Shown here in pieces: positions 18,117 to 25,936 of a stretch of 64,000 bases of DNA (the stretch's first letter is position 1; each line of letters begins with the position of its first letter). The stretch comes from Vibrio sp. VB16 (GTDB lineage: Bacteria > Pseudomonadota > Gammaproteobacteria > Enterobacterales > Vibrionaceae). Below the pieces are notes generated by a model. It did no database searches. It was given only the letters and a program-made list of their open reading frames with translations, and was not told the origin of the DNA. Made by a program: the position numbers and the translations under genes. The stretch lies in NCBI RefSeq assembly GCF_015594925.2, contig NZ_CP087590.1, positions 1,116,001-1,180,000 of the forward strand. The letters are read 5' to 3'.

Positions 18117-18398
18117 ATGACTAAGTCTGAACTAATAGAAAGACTCTGTGCTGAGCAAACACACCTTTCTGCGAAAGAGATAGAAGACGCTGTAAAGGAT
18201 GTTCTAGAGCATATGGCTTCTACCTTAGAAAGTGGTGATCGAATCGAAATTCGTGGCTTTGGTAGTTTCTCATTGCATTATCGTGAACCTCGTTTAGGTC
18301 GTAACCCTAAAACAGGTGATAAGGTTGAACTTGACGGTAAATATGTTCCGCACTTTAAACCAGGCAAAGAGCTTCGCGAACGCGTAGATATTAGCTAA
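18117..18398 (+). CDS. ihfB: Integration host factor subunit beta
   Basis: DNA-bending nucleoid protein, the beta half of the IHF heterodimer with IhfA. 93 residues. The sequence follows E. coli IhfB (MTKSELIERL, DAVKDVLEHMASTL, RIEIRGFGSFSLHYR, GRNPKTGDKVEL, VPHFKPGKELRERV), including the proline-tipped beta arm in RNPKTG. The start ATG 18117 follows GAGGG at good spacing. An in-frame GTG at 18102 would add five residues not seen in relatives. It follows rpsA as in E. coli. Confidence 0.97.
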   Translation: MTKSELIERLCAEQTHLSAKEIEDAVKDVLEHMASTLESGDRIEIRGFGSFSLHYREPRLGRNPKTGDKVELDGKYVPHFKPGKELRERVDIS

Positions 18399-18420
18399 TA
18401 TCACTCATATAGAGTTATAA

Positions 18421-18453
18421 AAAAGCGGCATATTTTAATATGCCGCTTTTTTA
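18421..18453 (+). terminator. Intrinsic terminator of ihfB
   Basis: AGCGGCATATT (18424-18434) pairs with AATATGCCGCT (18437-18447), flanked by AAAA on the left and TTTTTT on the right, so it can work in both directions. It lies 22 bp after the ihfB stop. Confidence 0.92.
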
Positions 18454-18529
18454 TAAGCGGTTTCCGATGGTTTGTAGACTCAAATTACTGCATAATCAGA
18501 CGTTAGCGAAATATCTGGAGTAGTGAGTC

Positions 18530-18805
18530 ATGAAAATTATAAAAACGATTCTAGTCATTGCACTTTTTCTTGTGGCATTAGCATTAGGTGCGCAAAATCA
18601 AGAAGTCGTCTCTTTTAACTACCTATTGGCACAAGGTGAATTTCACCTGTCTACATTGCTAGGGGTTGTTTTTGTTGCTGGATTTGTACTAGCTTGGCTT
18701 ATTGTTGGAAGCATGCAATTAAAATCTCAGTTAACCATTCGTCGTCTAAATCGAAAGCTGAAGAAGTCTTCTGTCAATAAGCTTCCGGTCGAGTCGAAAG
18801 CTTAA
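18530..18805 (+). CDS. lapA: Lipopolysaccharide assembly protein LapA (YciS, DUF1049)
   Basis: Small inner-membrane protein of 91 residues with two hydrophobic helices (about 4-22 and 40-63) and a basic cytoplasmic tail. The AQNQEVVSFNYLLAQGEF stretch between the helices is the DUF1049 signature. LapA works with LapB in balancing LPS synthesis with phospholipid synthesis through FtsH degradation of LpxC. The gene is 23 bp upstream of lapB, the conserved pair. An upstream ATCTGGAG lies about 8 nt before the ATG. Confidence 0.92.
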   Translation: MKIIKTILVIALFLVALALGAQNQEVVSFNYLLAQGEFHLSTLLGVVFVAGFVLAWLIVGSMQLKSQLTIRRLNRKLKKSSVNKLPVESKA

Positions 18806-18828
18806 TGGTGATATAGCGGTAAGCATCC

Positions 18829-19998
18829 ATGCTTGAACTACTCTTTTTATTATTGCCAATTGCGGCAGCCTATGGTTGGTACATGGGCAACCGAAGCGCA
18901 CGGCAAGATAAACAAGAACAGTCCCATCAAATTTCCCGGCAATACGTTACGGGTTTGAACCTGCTATTGTCTGATCAATCAGATAAAGCGGTCGATCACT
19001 TTATTGAATTACTTCAAGTTGATGCAGAAACCATTGATACTCACTTAGCCCTCGGAAACCTGTTCCGATCTCGTGGGGAAGTTGATCGAGCTATACGAAT
19101 TCACCAAAATCTTATTTCAAGAAAGAACCTCTCTATAGATCAAAAAAATCTTGCATTACAACAATTGGCAAAAGATTACATGGTTTCCGGTTTCTTAGAT
19201 CGGGCCGAAAAAATATTTGAACAATTAGTTGACGAGCCTTCTCATAAAGAAGCCGCGTTGACTCAATTGGTGAGCATCTATCAACAGACACGAGAGTGGA
19301 ATAGTGCAATCAAATATGCAACGGCATTAGTGAAACTTGGCCGCAAACGCATAACAGCAAATATTGCCCATTTTTGGTGTGAATTGGCACTGTTAGAACA
19401 ATTGGAAAGCAATACAGCTAAATCGATACTCTATTTTAAAAGAGCGCTATCTGAAGATCCTAAATGCGTAAGAGCAAGCATTTCTTTGGGTAAAATATAT
19501 CTTGAGAATGAAGATTATAAAGGCACTATCAAATATATGGAAATGGTGCTAGATCAAGATACTGACTTTATAAGCGAAGTGCTTGAAACGTTGGCTGAGT
19601 GCTATCACCATATTGGCCAAGAAGAGCAACTGGTTGAGTTTCTGCGCAAGTGTATAGATAAGAAGGCAGGAGTTTCGGCGGAACTGATGTTGGCACAACT
19701 GGTCGCACATCATGAAGGCTTTGCTTCTGCTCAGACATTGTTAACCCGGCAACTACTTCGAAATCCAACGATGAAGGGCTTTCATCGCCTAATGGATTAC
19801 CATTTAGCCGAAGCTGAAGAAGGACGAGCTAAAGAAAGTTTAACGACGCTACGGTCGCTTGTCGGCGAGCAACTTAAAACAAAGCCGCATTATCGCTGCA
19901 GAAAATGTGGATTTTCAACCCATTCACTTTATTGGCACTGTCCATCATGTAAAGGTTGGGGGACCATTAAGCCAATTCGTGGACTTGATGGGGAATAA
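18829..19998 (+). CDS. lapB: Lipopolysaccharide assembly protein LapB (YciM)
   Basis: Membrane-anchored TPR protein of 389 residues that recruits LpxC to FtsH and so limits LPS synthesis. An N-terminal helix (2-18) anchors it to the inner membrane. A long series of TPR helices follows (about 40-345). A C-terminal rubredoxin-type zinc knuckle reads CRKCGF (around residue 358) and CPSCKGW (around 373). The length matches E. coli LapB (389). It is co-transcribed with lapA and followed by pyrF, the same order as in E. coli. Confidence 0.95.
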   Translation: MLELLFLLLPIAAAYGWYMGNRSARQDKQEQSHQISRQYVTGLNLLLSDQSDKAVDHFIELLQVDAETIDTHLALGNLFRSRGEVDRAIRIHQNLISRKNLSIDQKNLALQQLAKDYMVSGFLDRAEKIFEQLVDEPSHKEAALTQLVSIYQQTREWNSAIKYATALVKLGRKRITANIAHFWCELALLEQLESNTAKSILYFKRALSEDPKCVRASISLGKIYLENEDYKGTIKYMEMVLDQDTDFISEVLETLAECYHHIGQEEQLVEFLRKCIDKKAGVSAELMLAQLVAHHEGFASAQTLLTRQLLRNPTMKGFHRLMDYHLAEAEEGRAKESLTTLRSLVGEQLKTKPHYRCRKCGFSTHSLYWHCPSCKGWGTIKPIRGLDGE

Positions 19999-20049
19999 TG
20001 AAACCGATGATATTGATGCAGTTTTCGTTATTTAAGAAAAAGCATTCAT

Positions 20050-20111
20050 CGTCATTCCCGTGAAAACGGGAATCTGTGTGGGATTAGATCCCCACTTTCG
20101 TGAGGATGACA
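20050..20111. repeat. Dispersed palindromic repeat, copy 1
   Basis: Inner part of the window's ~90-bp repeat: a first dyad GTCATTCCCGTGAAAACGGG followed by a second dyad of the GATCCCCACTTTCGTGAGGA type. The left extension (ATGCTGTTCGG...) seen in other copies is missing. It lies between lapB and pyrF. Confidence 0.75.
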
Positions 20112-20180
20112 GAATTTGATGTCTTAAGCGGTTTACGGAATCGAATTCATTTTAATCACAAAAATAATGTGATTGCTATT

Positions 20181-20204
20181 ACCTCCAAATTGGAGGTTTT
20201 TTTT
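20181..20204 (+). terminator. Intrinsic terminator or attenuator just before pyrF
   Basis: ACCTCCAA/TTGGAGGT forms an 8-bp stem followed by eight T residues. The T run ends 21 nt before the pyrF ATG, too little room for a promoter, so transcription into pyrF must cross it. An upstream dyad AATCACA (20154-20160)/TGTGATT (20168-20174) could form a competing or pausing hairpin. Confidence 0.75.
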
Positions 20205-20225
20205 GAATATTAGTTAGGAGAGAAA

Positions 20226-20924
20226 ATGTTGGATCAAAAAGTTATTGTGGCTCTGGATTATGATAATCAAGCGGATGCGTTAGCCTTTGTTGATAAAATC
20301 GATCCCAATTCTTGTCGTCTTAAGGTAGGCAAAGAAATGTTTACTCTCTATGGTCCACAATTTGTACAAGAACTGCATAAACGTAATTTCTCTGTATTTC
20401 TTGACCTCAAATTTCACGATATTCCTAATACCTGCTCAAAAGCAGTAAGAGCAGCGGCTGAGCTGGGTATCTGGATGGTTAATGTACACGCTAGTGGTGG
20501 AGAGAAGATGATGGCGGCTTCTCGAGAGATATTAGAGCCTTACGGGAAAGAAAGACCTTTGCTCATTGGTGTCACCGTACTAACCAGTATGGAGCGTTCT
20601 GACCTCGCAGGCATCGGATTAGACATGGAACCACAGCAACAGGTGAAACGCCTTGCACTATTAACTCAAAATAGCGGTTTGGATGGCGTGGTGTGTTCGG
20701 CTCAAGAATCGTCAATGCTTAAATCTAGTCTGGGCGATGAATTTACTTTAGTTACGCCTGGAATCCGACCTGTTGGTAGTGAAGTTGGTGATCAAAAGCG
20801 CATTATGACGCCGTCAGAAGCAGTTAAAGCAGGCTCTGACTATTTAGTAATAGGCAGGCCTATTACACAGGCAAAAGACCCAGCATTTGTGCTTACAGAA
20901 ATAAATAACAGTCTGAATGGTTAA
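20226..20924 (+). CDS. pyrF: Orotidine 5'-phosphate decarboxylase
   Basis: Converts OMP to UMP, the last step of de novo pyrimidine synthesis. 232 residues, a TIM barrel of normal length. The catalytic DLKFHDIPNT stretch holds the Asp-Lys-Asp network, and VTPGIRP and YLVIGRPIT bind the phosphate. TAGGAGAG lies just upstream of the ATG. Its position after lapB matches E. coli, where it is followed by yciH; here that gene is not next. An intrinsic terminator 21 nt before the start suggests attenuation control. Confidence 0.97.
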   Translation: MLDQKVIVALDYDNQADALAFVDKIDPNSCRLKVGKEMFTLYGPQFVQELHKRNFSVFLDLKFHDIPNTCSKAVRAAAELGIWMVNVHASGGEKMMAASREILEPYGKERPLLIGVTVLTSMERSDLAGIGLDMEPQQQVKRLALLTQNSGLDGVVCSAQESSMLKSSLGDEFTLVTPGIRPVGSEVGDQKRIMTPSEAVKAGSDYLVIGRPITQAKDPAFVLTEINNSLNG

Positions 20925-20933
20925 ATAAATACG

Positions 20934-20963
20934 GGCGCTTAGTTTTTGAATCTGAGCGCCTTT
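20934..20963 (+). terminator. Terminator-like hairpin after pyrF
   Basis: GGCGCTTA (20934-20941) pairs with TGAGCGCC (20953-20960), including one G-U pair, followed by TTTAG. It is close to the pyrF stop. Confidence 0.55.
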
Positions 20964-21060
20964 AGTTTCTGACTATTGAAAGAGGTTCGCGTTTTAACGC
21001 CTTGCTTCTTAAATCTTGAAGGGTCTTGTTGACGATCATATTTAAAATATCATTTTCGAA

Positions 21061-21095
21061 GACTCAAGACTCAAGACTCAAGACTCAAGACTCAA
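21061..21095. repeat. Five tandem copies of the heptamer GACTCAA
   Basis: Five exact head-to-tail copies of a 7-bp unit, followed by GACCC. They overlap the 3' end of miaE: its last codons and stop (on the minus strand) fall within the repeat. A change in copy number beyond the stop would not alter the protein. Confidence 0.9.
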
Positions 21096-21852
21096 GACCC
21101 ACCGGTCTTCCGCTATGGAATTTAAAATCATTGTCTGGTGAGGAGATGAGCTCCGCTTCGATCACGCCCAATTCTTTCACTCGTTCGGAGATATCTCTTC
21201 CTGCAATTTGTTCGGCTAACGCAAGATAATCTTGGTAGTGGCGTGCCTCAGAACGTAACAGGGAGATATAAAATTTTTCCAAATCTTCGTCAAGGTAAGG
21301 AGCCAGTTTCGCAAATCGTTCGCAAGATCGCGCTTCAATGTAAGCGCCGATAATTAATTTGTCGATAAGGGTATCGGGTTCGTAAGTTTTCACCTTTGAT
21401 AATAGGCCTTTAGCGTATCGACTCGGCCTGATACTCTCATATTCAATCCCTCTAGACTCCAGGATCTCTAAGACTTGATAAAAGTGATGTAATTCTTCTT
21501 TAATCAGCATGACCATTTTGTCGATTAGGTTTTGGCTATAGGGTGAATCTGACTTAGCCATAATCGCTTTAGTGACCGTATTCACGCCTTTGAGTGTTGT
21601 TGAATTACCGATCTTGCGGTAAGCGATATCTTCATAAGGCTTAAACCACTCAAGTAAAGTTGCTGCGCTTTGGCTATCAACTGCGTATTTTCGTATCAGG
21701 TACATAGCCGATTGGCCGGCTTTTAATTCACATAGCAGATGGTCCCGTAGAATGATTGGCAAGTTTTCTGGCTTACTTGCTTTATCAATCCACGCGTCAG
21801 GAGTTGAACATTTCAAAAAGGAGTTAATTGGCGCTAAGAGTTTTTGATGCAT
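21085..21852 (-). CDS. miaE: tRNA-(ms2io6A)-hydroxylase MiaE
   Basis: Ferritin-like di-iron monooxygenase of 255 residues that hydroxylates the isopentenyl group of ms2i6A37 in tRNAs reading U-starting codons. Diiron ligands are visible in the helix bundle: KAGQSAM early, EELHHFYQV (ExxH), EARSCERF and SEARHYQDY (ExxH). These match the MiaE pattern. The protein ends in a run encoded by the GACTCAA tandem repeat, so the last few residues (GLES) are probably recent. The ATG at 21852 has a modest ribosome site. Monocistronic, convergent with pyrF. Confidence 0.93.
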   Translation of the reverse strand: MHQKLLAPINSFLKCSTPDAWIDKASKPENLPIILRDHLLCELKAGQSAMYLIRKYAVDSQSAATLLEWFKPYEDIAYRKIGNSTTLKGVNTVTKAIMAKSDSPYSQNLIDKMVMLIKEELHHFYQVLEILESRGIEYESIRPSRYAKGLLSKVKTYEPDTLIDKLIIGAYIEARSCERFAKLAPYLDEDLEKFYISLLRSEARHYQDYLALAEQIAGRDISERVKELGVIEAELISSPDNDFKFHSGRPVGLES

Positions 21853-22660
21853 CGTTATTATTCTGTTGACTTGATCCGTAAAGACGATGTTAGCACGGAA
21901 ATATCATCTTTATAGATTCTATATAATGTTTGAAAGAGTATATTTGTAATCACATAAATGTTTTTAAGAAATTTTAACCTATTATGGTCTCGCTATCCCT
22001 GCGTAGACTGAATTTAGAGTAGACTATTTTACATTATTCTGCGTAAAGCTATAAATAATTATTCAATTAACTATATTTCTATATGTCCACCCTGAAGTCA
22101 AACAAAAGAAATGTTGATAGTTTAGGGTGAAAATTATTGAACTGTGGAAGAATATCTTTATAAAACCTAGCTACTATCGATCAAATATCCATTAGTTTAA
22201 TATTGCGTACATTTTTACAAGAAAATAATGTCGACTTTTAATTATTAGAATAAAAAACCTTCATAGAATGAAGATGACATTCAACATTTTTTGCTTTACC
22301 TCTTACACCATATTTATTTCATACTATGCGACGTGTCACATTTTTATCAATAGAGTCAATAGAGTTCTTTCATTACATAGTGATGATCTATTACAGTACT
22401 AACGTTACATTGTTAAGAGTGTTGGTGTAACTAAAGAATAGATGCTTTGCAAAAAAGAAGCTAAATGAATCTGTTAAAGTCATGTTGATGGGTGAACTAA
22501 GTTAGTTAACGAACTGAATGATAAATGACAGCATAATCCACCGAAATATAAGGTGGAAGGTGTTCTTCAGGGTACTCATCAATAAAAATTTACTCAATGT
22601 AGATTTGTTTTTCTCATAACTGAGCTATATCAAAGACTACAAAATACGAGAAATTAGAAG
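21853..22660. other. Long AT-rich non-coding region before the beta-propeller gene
   Basis: About 800 bp with no ORF I can support. It contains a two-copy 9-bp tandem repeat TCAATAGAG at 22347-22364, a weak CACCCT/AGGGTG dyad at 22088-22129, and an ACAGTACT at 22393-22400 that resembles the AGTACTTT motifs in the lyase/PTS divergent promoter. It must carry the miaE and 22661 promoters. It marks the left edge of the accessory polysaccharide locus. Confidence 0.5.
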
Positions 22661-23890
22661 ATGAAAAAACGATATATATTCATAATTATAACTGCACTTT
22701 CTGGTGTATTTAATGTAAATGCAACTACAAATGAAAAGCAAGAAATGCTGAAGATAGAAGCACAAGCAATTGATGCTTTAGTAGCGGGCCCGATACTACA
22801 AGGTCCCTCTATCCTAAATGATCATAAAAGATTTGTCTGGGGAGGCAGTGTTATCAAAGGGGACGATGGTCAATACCATATGTTTTATTCCACTTGGGAA
22901 GCAGGCAAAAATATCCCTCAGTTTTCGGATTCTTGGGTGCAGTATTCCAAGATTGCTTATGCTGTCTCTGAGTTCCCGGATCGTGGCTTTAAGACAAAGA
23001 AAATATTCCTTCCCGGCAGAATGTTGGAAGGAAATCCAGGCGCATGGGACGCCCAAATGACGCACAACCCTCATATTCAGAAGTTCGGTGACAAGTACTA
23101 TTTATATTACATCGGATCACGGGACCCTGGTAAACAAGCTCAAGGATCGACGGGAGAATTGGTAAACAAAAGAAATCGTGTACAACAGCTGCAAAAAATT
23201 GGGGTGATAACATTTGACAGTTTTGACCAAATATTGGATGGATCTTTTGAACGACCTTCTGATCCTATTCTCGTTCCAAGAACTCGTGTAAAAAAAGATA
23301 AAGTAGTTGATCCTTCTCCTTTTGGTACAGAAGCTAAACCAGATAATCTTGTAGTCGTAAATCCATCAGTAGTTCAACGGCCTTCAGATGGAAAGTACTT
23401 GCTCTATTTCAAAGGGAATATATATGATCCAGAATGGAAAGGGGTTCATGGAGTTGCAATATCAGACTCACCAACGGGGCCTTTTACTACATTGGATAGA
23501 TTTGTTTTTGAATTAATGATGGACGATGGTTCTTTTGCAGCAGCTGAAGATCCTTATGTTTGGTATCATCCGAAACATAATAAATTTTATGCTATATTTA
23601 AAGACTTTACAGGTAAGTTTACAGACGGTAAACCAGGTCTCGCGATGATGTGGTCAGAAAATGGACTGGATTGGGAGAAAACACAAAATCCACTATTTAT
23701 GAAGAAAGAAGTGACATTAAAAAGTGGAGAACACATTTCAATGGACCGCTTAGAGAGGCCACAACTTTTGATTGGGCCTGATGGCAATCCACGAGTATTG
23801 TATGCAGCAGGTGCAATTACAAATGTTAATGTCAGGAAAGACGGATCATCTTTCAATGTGCAAATTCCATTAAAAGTGGTTTCAGAATAG
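22661..23890 (+). CDS. Secreted glycoside hydrolase-like five-bladed beta-propeller protein
   Basis: A 409-residue exported protein. Residues 1-21 (MKKRYIFIIITALSGVFNVNA) are a Sec signal peptide. The rest has the repeating pattern of GH32/GH43/GH117-type five-bladed propellers: VWGGSVIKGDDGQYHMFYS, HNPHIQKFGDKYYLYYIGS, VVNPSVVQRPSDGKYLLYFKG, AAEDPYVWYHPKHNKFYAIFKD and GLAMMWSENGLDW. Conserved acids at blade starts (for example AEDPYVW) fit a glycosidase, but I cannot assign a family or substrate, and no sulfatase is nearby. It lies beside the RpiR/PTS/lyase cluster with its own long upstream region. Probably periplasmic or extracellular. Confidence 0.65.
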   Translation: MKKRYIFIIITALSGVFNVNATTNEKQEMLKIEAQAIDALVAGPILQGPSILNDHKRFVWGGSVIKGDDGQYHMFYSTWEAGKNIPQFSDSWVQYSKIAYAVSEFPDRGFKTKKIFLPGRMLEGNPGAWDAQMTHNPHIQKFGDKYYLYYIGSRDPGKQAQGSTGELVNKRNRVQQLQKIGVITFDSFDQILDGSFERPSDPILVPRTRVKKDKVVDPSPFGTEAKPDNLVVVNPSVVQRPSDGKYLLYFKGNIYDPEWKGVHGVAISDSPTGPFTTLDRFVFELMMDDGSFAAAEDPYVWYHPKHNKFYAIFKDFTGKFTDGKPGLAMMWSENGLDWEKTQNPLFMKKEVTLKSGEHISMDRLERPQLLIGPDGNPRVLYAAGAITNVNVRKDGSSFNVQIPLKVVSE

Positions 23891-24342
23891 GTCTCTATAT
23901 ATGAATTGAAAGATCTAATAAGTTCTGCCGAAGGTGCCTTCTCTTCTTAAGAGAGAAATTAATTAAACACCAATTTTGGGTGGTATCTTATTTGATTTTT
24001 CTTTTCTTCTTTTGCTAAAGAATAACGCCACAATATCGTGGTCCCGATCATCTCCATAACGGTCCATATTAGGCACTAATTTACGTGCTTGATTGAACTT
24101 CTGCTAATTGGCGGTTACTGTATTGAAAATATTGATCGGAGTGTATAATAATATTTTTTACAGATCTACATCGTTATAACGGCTATGAGTCGAGCATTAA
24201 GAACGGTACCTTTAACGGACATTTCTTCATTAGTCAGTCAATGATTTTTCTCGAATATAAGTCTAGCTGGCCTGTTTGGTGTTATAAATGCTATATTGAG
24301 AAATACTTGTTGCTCGTTTAATCAACGGCCTCTAATGTGAGA
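23891..24342. other. Intergenic region with a possible gene remnant
   Basis: About 450 bp between the propeller gene and the regulator. The minus strand has a 34-codon frame at 23963-24067 (MDRYGDDRDHDIVALFF...) with protein-like composition, and the frame is open for some codons upstream of that Met. No ribosome site or relative is recognised. It could be the tail of a decayed gene. Nothing else is visible. Confidence 0.3.
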
Positions 24343-25194
24343 CTAACTCTTATTGAGGTTCACAAAATTGCCACGAATTCGTTTTAGTGAAGATAGAGCG
24401 GCATCCCCTAATAACGCGGTAATGCGAAAATAAAGAATATCAAATAACATCATCTGAGACAGCTGAGGGGTTATCATTCCTAACTCATGATGACGCTCTT
24501 TATAAGCAAATGGCAGAGTTAAATCTGCTAATTTACTTGTGGGTGTTTTACCGTAGCGTGTGATAGCAGCAATGGTACAATTCGCTTGTTGGGCAATATC
24601 TAGTGCTTGATTGACTTCTTTTGTATTCCCTCTTGTAGTAAAGGCCAAAGCCAGATCATTTTCAGTTAACATACTCGCATAAGCGCGTTGGACATGGGTA
24701 TCTGCGTTAAATAATACATTCTTGTTAATTCGAATGAGCTTTTGGTATGCGTCTGATGCCACTATTCCTGAAGAACCAACACCAAAAAGCGCAATTTTGT
24801 CTGCTTTGCTAATAACATGAGCAAGTTGGTCGAGCGTTTCAGGATCGACTAGATTTATGGAATTTTCGATATTTTGGCTAAATAAATATTCTGCTTTCTT
24901 GATTATTTCTACAACCGAGTCTTCAAGACGGACATCATCGTAGATAGTTTCTAGGGTGCTTTGTTTTTGTATTGCTAGGTATTCAAGTTTAAATTCAGAA
25001 TAACCTTTATAGTTGAGGCTTTGAGCAAAACGAATCACAGATGCATTGCTGACACCACATTGCTTGCCTAACGCTACGGCACTAAGTGTCGTAATGTTGT
25101 GTTCTTTGTCATTAATCAGAAACCCAGAAATTTTTTTTTCTGATTCACTGCCATGAACTGAGAGCATTTCTAACCTAGGAATAAGATCTGACAT
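24343..25194 (-). CDS. RpiR/MurR-family transcriptional regulator
   Basis: Sugar-phosphate-responsive regulator of 283 residues. The N-terminal HTH_6 domain (about 1-75) includes LGKQCGVSNASVIRFAQSL. The C-terminal SIS domain (about 115-250) contains ALFGVGSSGIVASDAYQKL and LALAFTTRGNTKEV, and binds phosphosugars. I chose ATG 25194 (product begins MSDLIPRLEML) over an upstream TTG at 25212. It lies downstream of the PTS operon on the same strand. E. coli MurR controls murQP, so pairing with a MurQ homologue makes this the likely local regulator, with MurNAc-6P-like or aminosugar phosphates as candidate ligands. Confidence 0.88.
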   Translation of the reverse strand: MSDLIPRLEMLSVHGSESEKKISGFLINDKEHNITTLSAVALGKQCGVSNASVIRFAQSLNYKGYSEFKLEYLAIQKQSTLETIYDDVRLEDSVVEIIKKAEYLFSQNIENSINLVDPETLDQLAHVISKADKIALFGVGSSGIVASDAYQKLIRINKNVLFNADTHVQRAYASMLTENDLALAFTTRGNTKEVNQALDIAQQANCTIAAITRYGKTPTSKLADLTLPFAYKERHHELGMITPQLSQMMLFDILYFRITALLGDAALSSLKRIRGNFVNLNKS

Positions 25195-25434
25195 ATGACG
25201 CCTATTTATCAAATACGTTGAGTAGTATCATAATTGTTATACCAATACATATTGTGCTTAACATATTTAAATATATCACAATTTGGTTTCATATAGTTAC
25301 TCAACTACTATGGCTAAGAATACAAGATAAGTATAGGGCTTATCAATGACATTATTATAACTAGGGATGAAACCAAGAAAGAGAATGAGTATTAATAAAA
25401 CATACAGTAATGGTATTATCTTGATAAAATGAAA

Positions 25435-25869
25435 CTAAATGCCATCATCAGAGGAAGTTGCCTGGGACGTATTTTTAAGCTCATCTGAAAGACGAGTCAG
25501 GCCATTGCGTCCACAGGTAATAGCCGTTTGACAAAATTCGTTAAGTTCCATTTCATCTCTGTCAAGTAGCATCTCAACACAAAGCTGTAAATTGGTACCA
25601 GAGATAACTTCAACATTCTTGCGCTGCAAAGCAATTTGAGAAGCAACTCGGAATGGACTACCGCCAAGTAAGTCAGTAAGAAAAACGACGCCTTCTTCGG
25701 TAGAGAGTTGTTCGAGGGCTTGTAACATCATGGCTTCTAAGTCAGCCACAGAAATGCCTTCAACGAAATCGATGGTAGTAAAGTTGTCCTGAGCTCCAAT
25801 AATCTGTTCTACCGCACAGCCTAGCCCTGAGCCAAAGCGTCCATGGCCGACAAGAATCACAGCAATCAT
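25435..25869 (-). CDS. PTS mannose-family EIIA component
   Basis: Cytoplasmic phosphocarrier of 144 residues, accepting phosphate from HPr. The N terminus MIAVILVGHGRFGSGL carries the phosphorylated His9 of mannose-family EIIA proteins, and LTDLLGGSPFRVA is the domain's second hallmark. It is nearest AgaF/ManX-type EIIA domains of aminosugar systems. An AAAGGA ribosome site lies 9 nt before the ATG. It is the last PTS gene of the run EIIB-EIIC-EIID-EIIA, separated from EIID by a hairpin that may lower or stabilise its expression. Confidence 0.9.
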   Translation of the reverse strand: MIAVILVGHGRFGSGLGCAVEQIIGAQDNFTTIDFVEGISVADLEAMMLQALEQLSTEEGVVFLTDLLGGSPFRVASQIALQRKNVEVISGTNLQLCVEMLLDRDEMELNEFCQTAITCGRNGLTRLSDELKNTSQATSSDDGI

Positions 25870-25899
25870 TTTATGTTCCTTTATTTGGTTGTATTAATA

Positions 25900-25922
25900 A
25901 TGCGGGATTTAAGATCCCGCAT
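25900..25922. terminator. Hairpin between EIID and EIIA genes
   Basis: Perfect 9-bp stem ATGCGGGAT/ATCCCGCAT with a TTAAG loop inside the PTS operon. On the minus strand it is followed by TTATTAATAC, a weak T tract, so it may act as a partial terminator or an mRNA processing block rather than a full stop. Confidence 0.5.
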
Positions 25923-25936
25923 GAGTTTAAAATGGC

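Noticed and set aside
21061..21095. Tandem heptamers as a CRISPR array
   Set aside because: Units are 7 bp without spacers, and no cas genes are near.
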